NCBI GenBank assembly: GCA_036250195.1
Contig: JAVHZZ010000008.1
Coordinates: forward strand, 2,715,434-2,779,433
DNA from: Mixophyes australis
Taxonomy: Eukaryota > Chordata > Amphibia > Anura > Limnodynastidae
Length of the DNA stretch: 64,000 nucleotides
Direction of reading: 5' to 3'
Positions 1 to 28,226 of the stretch are shown in pieces. How positions within the stretch are numbered: position 1 is the stretch's first letter; every line of letters starts with the position of its first letter. The notes under the pieces were generated by a model. That model had not been told where the DNA came from. It saw only the letters and a program-made list of their open reading frames with translations, and made no database searches. The position numbers and the translations under genes are program-made.

Positions 1-166
1 GTCCCTTCAGCTTCTTATGTAATATTAAGAAACATTTCTAGACTAATCCTTGTGTAATGTCTCCGGATGTTCTTATAAATGAAATGTGCTATATAACACT
101 TTATGCTGTTGTTTTATATACGTGTTGTGTAGTTGTGACTCGGTTATTGTGTTTTATTGGTTACAG

Positions 167-3100
167 CTCTGCAGCTGATCAGAGACTTGATGAGAACCGA
201 CGTTCGTCCGGCTTTGTTACAGCGACTCGTTGCTCTGCTGAGACCATCACGAAAAGACCATTTTAAGACACAACCCCAGATCCTAGATGGTGGGTGACCG
301 AGATTTGTCTCCACTGAAAGCAACTTTGTGTTTTGTGACAAATATCTGTTCTGTCCCCTAACTCCTTATTCTGGTTCTCTCACAAATCAATTCAAGATGG
401 TAAAATATGATGTCCTAATCTCCACGGATGTTTGTAGCTTAGAAAACTTATAACATTGGTTACAAACTAATGCAGTTATCATGCAGAGCACACGGTACAT
501 GACACTTTGGTCTGATATTCCTCACATGGTCACGTTTTATCGTACTAAAACACATTGTATCTGTTGATTTTGGTTTTATAAATTTCCTAAAAATCACAAT
601 CGAAGATGGAACAGTGTCAGGTAAATAGGGCAGTGTGCACACACTAACCACCAGCAGTGTAGGCAGATATCTGTACAGTGTACAGAGTCAGGATCTTCTC
701 AGCAGATGGTTATGAGAGATGAAGATCAGACCTGGCGCTAAATCGTGTAGGTGTGTACACAGGAATCTGCATGATCATCAGGACTTTCAGTCAATGGTAA
801 AATGATTACAGAATTTAGCTGGAGTAAGATTACATAGGTGTGTACCCAGCTTACCGCACAGCATGCAGAGTAATAGATACACAAGTACATTGGTTTCTGT
901 TACAATAGCTGTCTGAGTTATCCGCTCAAGACAACAAACAAGGAAAGAACTCCCTTAGACAGTACCAACAATTATATAAAATTATAAACCAGAATGCAGG
1001 CGTCTGTCCTAAGAGGTTTGTGGAACCTCACGTTTCAAAAAAAAAAAAAAAAGAGCAAAATGAATCCCCTGAAGCTGGGTAAGTTTGCTAATTCGAGCTA
1101 CAACTAAATACAAAATATATATAAATATACGAGGGGAGAAAGAGTGGGAAGCTGTACTCTGCAGCTGCGGGAGAGCCTGTGAGCTCACAGAAGTAAAGGA
1201 AGAAATGAAATCGCTGGATCTTAGCTGTCCGTTCCCCCCACAAAAGGAATGGGTTTGTGAACATTATTGTAAATACCACTTTTAGTAATACAACATAAAA
1301 ACAACCAATGTCTAAAAGGAGCTTGGCAAATATCACTATCAAATCCTTTTACACGTGGCCTAGATATGGTTGTTATAACCTAATCCGTGCACTGATCTAA
1401 ATGATAATTCAACAACTCATTTCTGATCCAATCGATGGTCACTCAAAATCACTTCTATCCATGTTTCATCCTCATCTGAATATAGTGACAAAAAATGTTG
1501 CATTAGGCTGTAAGGAATATAATCAAAGTAGAACAATCGTTATGCAAGTGTCTTAATATAACAAAAATGTTGAATAAAGAGAAATAGCATTTATACCTGT
1601 TCTCGGTCGGAGAGAACGTTAGTCCTCTATGTCCAAACTGCTAGAGGGCGACAGTCTGTTATTGGAGGTCAGACACTGGGGGGCAGGAATTTGCAGATGA
1701 ACGGAAACTTCTGTAGTGCTGTCTGTCGGCTTTGCCGTGAGAACTCGTACCTCCAGGTGCTGTGTCCAACCGGCAGGAAAAACATTTGAAATAGATCCGA
1801 AGAATAAGCAGTTTGGGAACAGAACTTCTTGTTTGTTCTCCGTATGGCGGTTTCTGAATGAATGCCGTTTTGTTGAATTTCAGCAGTGTAATTTTATAAT
1901 AAGTTGTGTGTAAAAAGGAATTGATTAAATAAATGACTTCAACTGACGCAATTCATCGCATCTAACGGTTTCTTCAGAGGTATATGGATGAGATGTATAT
2001 ATGCCAAATTGGTTCAATGGACAAACCGTGGAATTTGTACTCATGGAAATCGTGATCGTCAGGTAAGTTACACTGTAGGTGGATGTTGAGTATAGTAGTC
2101 TCCAATTACCGAATTAATGACTTTTGAAAGTATAAGTAAACAAGAAATGATCTCGTCATGTAAGAATTGCTCTCCAGTCATAGTAAGAACATAACGTGTC
2201 CGTCTCGTGTGAACCAGAGTCTGCTGTTTTAAAAACGATATTAATGGTTACTCGGCTTGAATTGAACCATTAGTGACTTTAAACCTCCTGTGCACGTTCT
2301 TTCAGTAAAGTGTTCTACAGGCGGACATCTTGAATTCAATAGAGACTATTTGAGTAGTCCGCTCATTAGGAGAATATAATGATGCCTTGACGCATTTAGG
2401 TGCGTCGCGCACTTTCCTCAGGAAGGGGTTAATTCGGTAATTGGAGACTACTATATATTAAAGCTTATATCTGTACATATGCAGATTAGACTTATTTATT
2501 TTGTTGATATTTGCATGTAATAAGTGCAACCTGTTTTTATTGATAAGAAGCTGCGACAATTGTCTTATTACACATAATACACAAAGGAGGAGACAGCAAA
2601 AGTTAATTTATTTTGTGTTTGTCTCCTAGATCCAACTGTGCCCCAAATGACGGACTCGTTGCCGGCTTTTATTCAACAAGCCGCCTGTGCCAAAGCCATA
2701 GGGTATGTACGGGTAATATCTGCACTAAGGAACACAAACGTGGGTGATGTAACTTATAGCCAGAAACACTACAGGTTGGGCTGTTGCCCTGTTATGTAGA
2801 AAATGCAACGATAAACATTTCTGGAAATGTTTCAGGAAAGGAGGCGTCGCCCACAGCTTCCAATCAGCTTCTGGCTGTCATTTTTCTAGTACAGTTTATA
2901 AAATGAATGCAAGTACCTGATTGGCTGCTTGCCTCTTTATCTACAGTTACCTGTAGAACAGTTTCCATCAATATCCCCAGTTGTACGTCCTGCATGTCCC
3001 TTCTCCTCTGTAACCTTCCTGCTGATCCCCTGTATAAATGCTGTGTAAACCTGTCCACATCAGGAGCGCATGGATCAAATCTTATGTTCTCTCCTTTCAT

Positions 3101-6100
3101 TTATCTAGTTGTATCATTTGCCTGGAACGCACTTTGCTTGTTCTGGTGAAATGTATAAAACTGTTCAAATTTGCCAGAATCTTTTCTGGAAACTGTGATT
3201 TTTTCTGTGTGTACCAAATAATCGGACCCCACCCATTTGTCCTTATCTAATTCTAAAAACCCGCTTAACTCTTGGGAGGTTTATGTCACCTTATTTAATC
3301 CCCCTTAAATTCTTCCAGGGCTGTCCCTCTTCCAGGGCTGTCCCTATTTCTACATAAACAGACTGTTTGGAATTTATTTCTGGCTCCTAATGCACCTTAA
3401 TTAGGAAGATATTCTAGAAATCCTATGAATGTCCTATGTATCTGTCTCCAAAAAGGAAGAAACAGCTGGTTTTATGGACTAGTTGTGGTAATGTCACAAT
3501 GATACTCTGTAATGTAGAGCAGGTCTATCACCCCCAGCGTCCAGGATTTCCCTAGTCTTACACAGATGAATGATTGTATTTGTTGGGGAATCTGTAAAAC
3601 ATAACTTATTGGGGAGTAAGTGAGGATGGAATATGAGAGCCCGATGTTCGCTGCTGGAAGTATGTCAGATCTTGGAGTGACCTTGAAGTGTCTCCTATGT
3701 GCATCGTTAGAAGGAGATACCTGGTCCTTCTAGACTAATACATCAATGTGTTTCCAGAATGCTGGCTCGGGAATCCACGGTGCTGTGTGAGGAGCTGGTA
3801 CAGCTCAGAGTGATACATCATCTGCTGTTTGTCATGGGGAACAAGGAACATACCGAGAGCCAGAGACAAGCCAGCCTGGCTGTGGAGGTCAGAGAAGGGG
3901 CCGGGATCTGCAGAACATTGCCCTGTTCTAACTATGTCTTATTGTTATATTCTGCAGAGCGTCTCATACTTAACCCCAAAACCTATATTATTGTCTCACC
4001 CCTACCCACACACACTTCCTGAGCATCTGACTTTCTCACAAGATTTCCTGTAAATAGTTTCTTACATAAAGCCCATACCTGTCTGTTCCCTGCTAATTGC
4101 ATCACTGAGTTTTCAGTAAAGGTCGATACATTCATTGCTTTCTGCTAGTTGTTTCTGCATCCGGGATCATGGAATGTGATTGAGACATCATTTTTCACTC
4201 CACAAAGTGACACTTTGAAAAGAAAATCCGGCAGATATGTTTAGTACAATTGTTGGTTTCTCCTTTTTGATCCCATAAAAAAAGTATGTGGAGCGTTTTT
4301 ATACATGAGCTGTCCTCACTTTACAGTCATGCAAAATTCTTCAAAAGTGCAGGAAACATTGTCCGTGTGGATGGAACATATATAACTGTGTTGTAGACTA
4401 GCAAAATGCAGCTAAATTAGCCATGAACTCTAACCAGATACATAATTATAGTGTAAAGCAAAGAAACTTATTGACTAACAAAGCAATAAATGTTCAAACT
4501 CACAGCAACCAATCAGAGCTTTGCTTTGTCTAGCTCGCACAATATCGATGAAAGCTGATTGGTTGCTCTTGGGTGCTGACACTTTGTTAGCTGGATAATG
4601 TGCAGACACTGACTGATGTCTCTGGATTTCTCTGCAGTATTTTGTGTCCTTGTTCCCTGTGGTTGAGGAACAAGTGAGGACGACCATCGGGGAAAAACTG
4701 TTCCAGATGCTCATGGTAAGTTAGGTTGTGTTCTTCCAGGAGATCATGGAACTGAGATAGTATGTAAGGATTAGTTAGGGATACTAGGTCACAATTTCAT
4801 TTTAACTACCGGCCCCTACAACACCAATATCCCTGTACTGTGTTTGCTTAAAAGGATATTAGTAAATAAATACTGATTGTATCACATTGCGGGCTGGATT
4901 CATCGAACCCAAACGAAAGTAAAACGCACATGGCCCAGTTCTGTCCATGCGCGGAGTAATTGTCCGCATTATACTCAACGTATCGCCACCTACGCTGCTT
5001 AATGAATAGGGCCCTGTATGTGATACAATGTAATCTGTGATAATCTGCAATGTCTCCTCCTAACATTGGCCTGGAATAAGTAATTCTAGTGGTTAAGGGA
5101 CCACAGTGAGTGTTTTACTAATTTCTCTCAACATTTTTCCCCATCATTTGCTGGTTTGATATGAATGTACTAAATTGTATCTATAATATAAATGTCTAGT
5201 GGCGTGTGTTAGTCTGTCTGTGTGTGGAAAAAATAAAACCAAGCTGCAGCGCCACCTGCTGGGCGGAGTTATACACTGACCTACTAAATTCTTAGTGTGT
5301 GTGTAAAAAAAAAATTCAGAAAGGGCTGAAATTTGGTATACTAAGATGTTTTTAATTTGTTAATTGTTAAAAGTGTTTATAAAGATTTAAAAAAATATAT
5401 ATATATTTCTTGAAGGAGAAGTGACAGTTGGGAGTGGTTGGTGGTTGCCGGGGGTGACAGTGGGTAGTGGTTGGTGGTTGCCGGGGGTGACAGTGGGAAG
5501 TGGTTGGTGGTTGCCGGGGGTGACAGTGGGGAGTGGTTGAGGCCTGGGCTATGGCCCAAATGCATGACAAGAACCTTTTTAACACCTTAAGTAGCTTGAT
5601 TTGACTAGAATGCATGAGTATCATGCACTGGTTAACTTGTATATTATATGTGTCACTAATAGATGACAAAATCCAACGAACATGATTGGAGCTTTAATCA
5701 TTCAATTTGTCCGTCTACGGATATTAGATTGTCACCCACACTTTCATTTAATTTGATATGTGATCAGTTTGAATGATTGCACATGACCTGATCAGTTATA
5801 AGTATTGACCTCAGTTAGTTGTATTTCAGTGTTGTGACCCGTTGACCTCTGGCAGAATTGTGAGTGTGGACCGGTATTCGCTGTGTTTTTAGTTTGTATT
5901 TCTCTTGTGTGTTCTTTTAACCATCTTCAGCAGCCCTTATATAGGAGTATAAGTTGTGTGATACATTTATTTCTTACCTGGACTGAACCATTGACGTTCT
6001 TCTTGCAGGAGAATGCAGAGATCTTGTACATGAAGTTAGACAGAGTCCAAATTGAGATTCTGATCTCCAACCACGTTAATATCCCGGGCAGTAAGTACTG

Positions 6101-6186
6101 GACGAGCCTTAGACGATCTCTGTTTGAGGAGTGATCTGTGTCAGTGAAATCTTCTTTCTTCTGCAGTAAAGGAGGTGACTGAGTGA
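167..6186 (+). CDS. ARMH1: ARMH1 (armadillo-like helical domain containing 1), 3' half
   Basis: Coding exons are 167-289, 2630-2702, 3758-3887, 4638-4715, 6009-6090 and 6167-6186, all with AG/GT borders and compatible phases. They give 167 residues and then TGA at 6184. The 5' half of the gene lies left of the window. The protein is a helical armadillo-like repeat protein whose cellular role is poorly known. The match to human ARMH1 was made from memory and holds exon by exon: 'LPAFIQQAACAKAIG' corresponds to human LPMFLQQAAAAKAIG, and 'NAEILYMKLD' to NAEDLYMKID. The neighbour downstream is KIF2C, as in human. The frog protein ends with 'NIPGIKEVTE', so it lacks the roughly 40-residue tail that follows this point in human ARMH1. 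The last exon codes for only six complete residues. Confidence is high for identity and moderate for the last exon. Confidence 0.88.
483..857. repeat. DNA-transposon fragment shared with 37.1-37.8 kb
   Basis: This intronic stretch matches 37195-37785 over several blocks, for example 'CCAGCAGTGTAGGCAGATAT' and 'TAAATCGTGTAGGTGTGTAC'. It ends in 'GTGTACCCAGCTTA', the inverted form of the 'AGCTGGGTACACAC' that opens the other copy. The copy here is uninterrupted, whereas the one at 37 kb carries a SINE. A hAT-type element is suspected but not proven. Confidence 0.6.
2091..2455. mobile_element. MITE with 26-bp perfect terminal inverted repeats
   Basis: Positions 2091-2116 are the exact reverse complement of 2430-2455 (core 'AGTCTCCAATTACCG'). 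The element is about 365 bp, has no coding capacity, and sits in an ARMH1 intron next to TA-rich flanks. This is a non-autonomous DNA transposon; the superfamily is unresolved. Confidence 0.8.
4504..4567. mobile_element. Short palindromic MITE remnant
   Basis: 'AGCAACCAATCAG' followed by AGCTTT at 4504-4522 is mirrored by AAAGCT and 'GATTGGTTGCT' at 4551-4567. The same CCAATCAG core occurs in the MITE at 6641-6808. It lies in ARMH1 intron sequence before the exon at 4638. Confidence 0.5.
5421..5545 (+). repeat. 33-bp tandem repeat, about 4 copies
   Basis: The unit starts 'GTGACAGTGGGTAGTGGTTG'. Starts at 5421, 5454, 5487 and 5520 give an exact 33-bp period. It lies in the last long ARMH1 intron. 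Confidence 0.85.
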
Positions 6187-6315
6187 TCGCACAGAATGAA
6201 TCGCACTCATACGTACGGACAGTGAGTGAAGACCCCACCACACAGCCAGCCAGACCCAGCTTGTGCCAGGAGAATCTTGTATATTAAATGTGCAATTAGA
6301 GTGTTTTTATATTAT

Positions 6316-6321
6316 AATAAA
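6316..6321 (+). terminator. ARMH1: ARMH1 poly(A) signal
   Basis: A canonical AATAAA lies 130 bp after the ARMH1 stop codon in an AT-rich context. It is the first such signal downstream and fits a short 3' UTR. Confidence 0.6.
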
Positions 6322-6640
6322 ATACAGAAAATCATGTGGTTAATGAGTTCATATTTTAGGAGTTTACTCCTGATGCTTCTCTCTGTTGTTTTGCTACATT
6401 ATCTCTGTCACAATATTTTTACATAACTCTTCAAGAATACACAGTAAAATTGTATATAATTAAATCATAAATAAGGGATATTTATCACATGGGTCTTGAC
6501 AGATACGCCGCCTCTCCTGTATATAAAACCTTGAAATCTACCTACCTCTGGTGACCTAACTCCCACGAATCAAGACAAACAGCCGCCAGCAGGACTGGAT
6601 CGCAGCTATGACATAAAGCTCTGAGCTAGGAACATTTTGG

Positions 6641-6808
6641 GGTATATTTATTAAACTGCAGGTTTGAAAAAGTGGAGATGTTGCCTATAGCAACCAATCA
6701 GATTCTAGTTATTTATTTAGTACATTCTACTTAATGACAGCTAGAATCTGATTGGTTGCTGTAGGCAACATCTCCACTTTTTCAAACCTGCAGTTTAGTA
6801 AATATACC
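6641..6808. mobile_element. Palindromic MITE (about 168 bp)
   Basis: The left arm starts 'GGTATATTTATTAAACTGCA' and the right arm ends with its near-perfect reverse complement at 6808. The arms contain 'GGAGATGTTGCCTATAGCAA' and 'AACCAATCAGATTCTAG', leaving a loop of about 35 bp. Such fold-back elements are abundant in frog genomes. It has no coding capacity. Confidence 0.85.
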
Positions 6809-8040
6809 TCTTTGTTTTTACCCCTCTCTGTCAACTGATAAACCCCTTCCAACTTTTCACATGAGTTTGTTTTAAATCCCGTCTAATAATAATGTTACTG
6901 GAAGATATCACTAAGGAGGGTGAAATGCAGAGGCCTTATTGGTAGATATATGACAACAATGCATTGTGAAGTAGTGATTTAAGTTTGTTGACCAAGTGAC
7001 CAAGCATCCTCCATTCTGCCCCAGTAGTCCGTGGAGACTGAGGCAGAGGTGATGGACGCTTTCCTCCCTCGCGGACCGGACAAAACCTGCTGGATCAAAA
7101 TCTGCTCTTACCCTGTTTTGCTAAAAGAAGCTCTGATCTCTGACAGAGAGAACGACAGGGACAGGGTGATTTGGAGCTCCAAACACAGAATTGCTCCCCG
7201 CATAACTCGTTCTAAAATCCCTTTTCACTTCTGGGTGCACGGCTGGGGTGGGAGGGTTTAATAGGACCATGTGTCTAGTTGGGTTATGACCGACCAGGGT
7301 AAGAGGGGCTTGGAAATCCCCCACCCAAGTCAAGATCTACCCCTTGTTCTAGTATTGGCATAGAGTAATCAGATTCCTGTCCTGCACGAATACAGCCAAA
7401 GGGAGGAAAGTGAAACCACTATGGTCTGGGCAATATATGGCCACAGTGAGCCACTAGGGAATGGGCTTTGTATGGTAACTGTAACACTGAACATCATATA
7501 ATGGGCTCTGTATATTATACAGACTACCTGGGACCAAGCACTGGATGGACATCGCATTGTACATTGTCCACACCCTGACCCAATTAAATCATACCCGTTT
7601 TGGTGGGCAGCACTGGCTCTGCTTCTGGTACCTCTCCCCCTCTCCAGCCTGGACTGTTGGCATGTCGGTAAATGATTATACTCAAATGTGATTCACTCTC
7701 ATCATATTACCCCAAACCAGTGGTAGAAGTGGCGGTATGGAAAGTGTAAGTGAATGGAATTTGATGGTTTTAAAATCAGAAGTGATGGTATGAAATACCA
7801 CCGTATAATAGCGCCACTAACCCTTTATCAACTGACTGTTAAGTAACCTCTATATAAACTTTAATCCATTATGATACCCCTGGCACAGCCCACATCTTGT
7901 GGGGGACAGGTCTGGAAGCTGTTGGGGCATAAAGTGTAGCACATCAGGAATATTTATTTATCCCATTCTTTTATACTGGAAAATATAAGTCATTTATAGA
8001 ATGTGTGTTTTTATGAATGTCTGTCTGTATTACACATTAC

Positions 8041-8347
8041 AGGCCTGATTCATGTAAAGCAAAATAAATGAGTAACTTTGCACCTTGCCAAAACCATGTT
8101 GCATTGGTGGAGGAGGTAAATTTAAAATGTGATGGCAGATTTTTAGTTGGGGTAGGGCATGTCCTAGATCAACTTTAAATTTCAGTGTACAAATAAAGCT
8201 ATCAAGTATTTGTATGCTACATAAAAAAATCAGCATTTATCATATGTGCAAAATAATAAACTAATTTCCACCCCTTGCATTGTACATGGTTTAGTCCAGG
8301 AGAAAACTTACTAGTTTTTTGCCTTACTTTCATTAATGAATCAGGCC
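8041..8347. mobile_element. MITE-like element with imperfect terminal inverted repeats
   Basis: The left end 'AGGCCTGATTCATGTAAAGC' is inverted at the right end (ATTAATGAATCAGGCCCTA, up to about 8348). The interior is AT-rich and non-coding. Confidence 0.6.
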
Positions 8348-8589
8348 CTATCAGTCTATTTTGTTTCTTTATTGTAAGTTCAATGTGCCCCAGTTATCCT
8401 ACACAAGAGACCGACCTGTCGGTGTATGGAATGTCTCTAGGTGAATGTCAGCAGTCGGACATTTCTTAGGAGACCAACTTTTGTCGATTCACACACAAAT
8501 GACTCCACCAAAATGGCTCGTGTGATGAAGACGTGTTAAAGCACATTTCGGGCTCCTATAAACAGCTCAGTGATCCCTCTCACTCCGCA

Positions 8590-8847
8590 TGCGCTAGATG
8601 ACGCCAAGCATCTCGGTCGTTGTAGTCCTGCGTGACGCATTACGTAATGACGTTGACGGAGTAGGTGTGCGCTGTTTAAAAAGTGGCGGCGGGCTGTTCC
8701 ACAGGGTGACGGTTCTCGGGGAAACGGCGGCTGAGACCGGCATCGGCGAGCACAGAGCAGCGCGGATACAGAGCAGGAAGCGTGGTGCGGGTTGACAGAC
8801 GTATCTCTCCCCGGTGTGGGGTGGCTGTGAGCGGTCAGTAAGACACG
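8590..8847 (+). promoter_or_regulatory. KIF2C: KIF2C promoter / 5' UTR region
   Basis: This is a GC-rich, CpG-rich island just before the KIF2C ATG. It contains a palindromic bZIP-type site TTACGTAA (8640-8647) followed by TGACGTTG. At 8675-8680 there is TTTAAA, which fits the loose CHR consensus TTYRAA found in G2/M genes controlled by DREAM/MuvB, as KIF2C is in mammals. The sites were seen by eye; their function is inference. Confidence 0.5.
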
Positions 8848-24828
<15,981 letters not shown>

Positions 24829-24931
24829 ATAAATGTACACTGTGCTGTACAGAAGTCCACTGTAAAATTTGTCACATTGTTGCATATAGTCTCTTATTTT
24901 AATGTGTCCGTTTCTAATCTGTCATTCTATG

Positions 24932-24937
24932 AATAAA
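24932..24937 (+). terminator. KIF2C: KIF2C poly(A) signal
   Basis: AATAAA lies 104 bp after the stop and is followed by a GT-rich stretch (GTGTTTGT). This gives a short 3' UTR. An earlier overlapping AATAAATAAAT at the stop codon is too close to be the main signal. Confidence 0.7.
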
Positions 24938-24959
24938 GTGTTTGTAAACAGCTCGACTT

Positions 24960-25448
24960 ATGGTAACCAGCAGCTCACTGACAACTTACCGGAATATGAG
25001 ACTTCAGCATTTCAGTTATAAATGAGCATATTACTTTATTTGTGGGTGGTCATTTGGTTTTGTGTCTTATATTCTGGTAAGTACGGGGTGCAGCTGCGGA
25101 ACCTTCTTAATTCTTTGGGATCTGTTTAACCATATGATCCGTTCTGTTACGGACAAGGTCCTATGTTTAAAAATAAGGAAGCTGTTTTAATGTACAGATT
25201 TTTTTAAATGTTTGTATCAAGACAGAGCGCTGGTTGACACCAGTTTGTCTTTAATATTAAGCAATAAAAAGCCTTGATTATCACTGGTGTTATGATTGTG
25301 TATGAGTTACATTTTTTTGTTTTTTGGGGGTTTTTTGTTCTCCTTGTTGGGTATATTCTGAGGTTTTAGGGGTATAATTATGTTGGAGTGTAAACTGCCC
25401 ATTGTATAAGGGTCGCTGTCTTTCTCTGAGGGGCCTTTGGTGAAGACT
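24960..25448. other. KIF2C-LINE spacer
   Basis: Unique-looking AT-rich sequence follows KIF2C cleavage. A second AATAAA near 25263 could be an alternative end. No coding or repeat structure was recognised. Confidence 0.5.
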
Positions 25449-26625
25449 CTATATCATCATCATCATCACTTATTTATATCGCGCCAGCAAATTCCGTAGC
25501 GCTTTACAATTGGGAACAAACATTGATAAGACAATACTGGGTAATACATACAGACAGAGGTAAGAGAACCCTGCTCGAAAGCTTACAATCTATGGGAAAT
25601 TGGGAGTTAGAAACACAAGGGCATGTGCTACATCATATTGCACAATGGACCAGCTAGACTGCAAAGGTAGAAGTACTGAGTGGGCTGTGTGTGTGGCAGT
25701 GTTGGTCAGAGGGTTGTTGTCTTGTGTTAGCTGTGTAGAGGATGGTAATAGGGTAATCTAGAGAAATTAAGATGATGGTTGAGGAATATCATAACCTTGT
25801 CTGAAGAGGTGGGTTTTCAGTGATCGCTTGAAGGTTTGAAGACCAGAGGAAAGTCTTACTGTGCATGGGAGGGAATTCCACAAAGTGGGTGCAGCCCGGA
25901 AAAAATCCTGTAACCAAGAATGGGAGGATGCGATGAGTGGAGGAGAGACATAGATCTTGTGCAGAACGGAGGTGTCGAGTAGGGAGATATTTCGAGACAA
26001 GTGAGGAAATGTATGTCGGTGCAATATTGTTGATGGCCATGTATGTTAGAAGAATTTTATATTGGATTCGTTGAAATACAGGCAGCCAATGTAGAGACTG
26101 ACAGAGTGGCTCAGCAGAGGAATAACGGTTTGTAAGGAAAATCAGTTTTGCCGCTGCGTGCAAAATGGATTGTAGGGGTTCAAGTCTGACTTTGGGAAGA
26201 CCAGTAAGGAGGGAATTGCAATAGTCGATGCGGGAGATGAGTGCATGAATTAATGTTTTTGCGGTGTCTTGTGTCAGATATGTGCGTATTCTGGAAATGT
26301 TCTTTAGGTGTATGTAACATGATTTCGATATAGAGTTGATGTGGGGAATAAACGACAGTTGTGAATCAAGGATTACACCTAGGCAACGAGCTTGCGGGGT
26401 GGGATTTATGGTCATGTTATCGACAAATAGAAATGTCAGGCAGGAAGCTTCTGTTCTTGGGTGGGAATATTATTAATTCAGTTTTTGAAAGCTTGAGTTG
26501 GCGAGAAGACATCCAAGATGAAATGGCAGAAAGTCAGTAACGCGAGACAACACAGATGGTGAAAGATCAGGAGAGGATAGATAAATTTGTGTATCATCTG
26601 CATAGATGCAGTTGTGGGTTTGATT
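25449..26625 (-). mobile_element. 5'-truncated L2/CR1-type LINE (reverse transcriptase remnant)
   Basis: Read on the minus strand, it starts in a broken reverse transcriptase with the catalytic 'YADDTQIYLSSPD' near 26610. It continues through 'CLGVILDSQLSF', 'RIDYCNSLLTGLP' and 'LHWLPVFQRIQYKILL' to 'TLWNSLPCTVRLSSGL' and 'LKTHLFRQGYD' near 25790. All are landmarks of the 3' part of L2/CR1 ORF2. At least one frameshift, near 26000, breaks the frame. It ends with 'GCGCGATATAAATAAGTGAT' and a (GAT)n tail at 25449-25463, a typical short-repeat LINE tail. It is not functional. Confidence 0.88.
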
Positions 26626-27590
26626 AAAGCCTTGAACATGGAATTCCACCCACAAACCTGCGGATATGTTGTAGCCGAGGCCGGATGCTACTTGATCTTC
26701 CACAAAAACAGCAATCATGGCAGCATTTGCCAATCCTGTAGCTCCAGCAGACTTGAGGAACAGCGTTATAATTCAATATGCATAAATAAGATCTGTCTCG
26801 GGCTGCGTACAGGTCAGCAGTGGTCATCGTTTGTTGTACCCGATAATGTTTCTATAGAAAAACCAATAGAATAATTATCTAGCATTGGGGTATTTTGTGG
26901 GCACAGTGTGTAAGATGTGCAACCAGCTTAAAATTATTCAGAAGATCGCCGAGTCGCTTAATGAGGTGTTGGTCCACCACACATTCCCTGTGTATGCTGT
27001 AGTCTGGACGTCTGCTGGAGGGAGGCTGCAGCACTCTGCTGTCACCTGGTTGATGGAGGAAAAAGTTCTCGCACATCTTCCAGATTTTCCCATAAATGCT
27101 TATGTGGTTTCAGATAGTCCGTGACACATGGATGATATCCGTGTTCTGTTTTTCAAGTCATTGGATGACAAGACAGAATCTGTGGATGGGTTATTGACAA
27201 GCCTCATCTCAGGAAAGAGATGTTGCAGCATGGGGTGGCTATCATCGTACAATTGGCGATTAGCGTTACTGGATGGCACATAAACCATGCCAGGAAAACT
27301 CCTCCCCACAGTGTGGAACTACTCAAACCCTCCCCTGCTGGAAACGCATTCAGAGCTGTAGCGATCTTTAGGATGACACCAGAGGTGCACTCAGCTGTTT
27401 TATGAAGAACGTGGTGCAGGATGATTCGTCCTCTGCACAGACTGAACTCCGGTGTGATGAGTGGAGTAAGCGCAGCCTATGTTCTGCTTTAAGAGTTCTC
27501 ACGGATGGAACTGGCTGCTCCCTCCACAAGTTAAACTTTGCAGTCAATCTGCAGTTGCTCACCTATTATGTCTTGCACTTAAAATAAATG
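26626..27590. other. Unrecognised stretch with partial open frames
   Basis: The LINE homology stops at about 26625. Next come frames that read like decayed protein on either strand. On plus, 26885-27121 runs from 'GYFVGTVCKMCNQLKI' to 'LPDFPINAYVVSDSP'. On minus, 'GLANAAMIAVFVEDQVASGL' is near 26700. The stretch ends with AAATAAATG near 27583 on plus. No family was recognised. It could be a processed-gene remnant, part of another transposon, or chance. Confidence 0.3.
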
Positions 27591-27599
27591 CACAAATCT

Positions 27600-28050
27600 G
27601 ACAACCCTCATTAGCGTCTAGTTGTAGGCCACAGTAGTGTCAGACAATGGTGGTTTATGCGCTTACAACTACTGCTGCCCTTTGATGTTTCCCTCTGAGT
27701 TCCATGTGGATATCACCATACACACTGTTGCTCGTGAAATTTTGGCACCCCCCTAATACCTTCCTCCTATCTCACACACATGGCATTAGATAGGTACAAA
27801 TAACAGTTTGTCTAATCACAGCTACATATGTGTTTGTTGCTTCTCATAAACAATTATTGTCATACTGTTGCTTAGACAGGCTTTGGCCCTGGACTCTAAC
27901 ACCTAATGCATATTTAGCCACAAGTCCCAGGTGTGATCATATTTATCCCTGCAACTGGTGTACATAGACTGTGCCTGCTGTAATGTTTACTAAAACTATC
28001 CAGCTATGAACATTTACACGTATCTGGGTCATCCACTATACAGCAATAAC
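27600..28050. other. Featureless spacer
   Basis: AT-rich unique-looking sequence in which neither exons nor repeats were recognised. Confidence 0.4.
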
Positions 28051-28067
28051 TGCTCTGATCTGTAGCA

Positions 28068-28226
28068 GCGCTGTAACTAGGGCTGTGCGATAGGGATGAC
28101 CGCCCAGAGTGCAACTCTGAAGGGGGGTGCAGTTTATGAATATTTTAGGTTAATTTGGTTAAAATTAAAGGCTATGGGGGGTGGCATTATTTTTTCTCGC
28201 CCCAGACGGTAAAATTCTAAGTTACG
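28068..28226. mobile_element. Short insertion flanked by 16-bp direct repeats
   Basis: 'GCTCTGATCTGTAGCA' occurs at 28052-28067 and again at 28227-28242, bracketing about 159 bp. The insert's ends are roughly inverted ('GCTGTAACTAG' against 'CTAAGTTACGG'). The long direct repeat suggests retroposition, while the inverted ends suggest a DNA element. The class is undecided. Confidence 0.55.

Larger units (their letters stand above)
6330..8590. other. ARMH1-KIF2C spacer
   Basis: No exon-like reading was found between the ARMH1 poly(A) signal and the KIF2C promoter. The spacer holds the two MITEs listed separately (6641-6808 and 8041-8347). The rest is unique-looking AT-rich sequence in which nothing further was recognised. 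Confidence 0.6.

Noticed and set aside
8513..8560. Possible first exon or regulatory palindrome before KIF2C (GATGAAGACGTGTTAAAGC)
   Set aside because: GATGAAG...ACGTGTTAAAGCAC-like strings also occur near 15350 and 56980 and look like a common frog repeat motif.
25789..26415. 208-codon minus-strand frame as a host gene
   Set aside because: It is a reverse-transcriptase fragment of an L2/CR1-type LINE, frameshifted and 5'-truncated.
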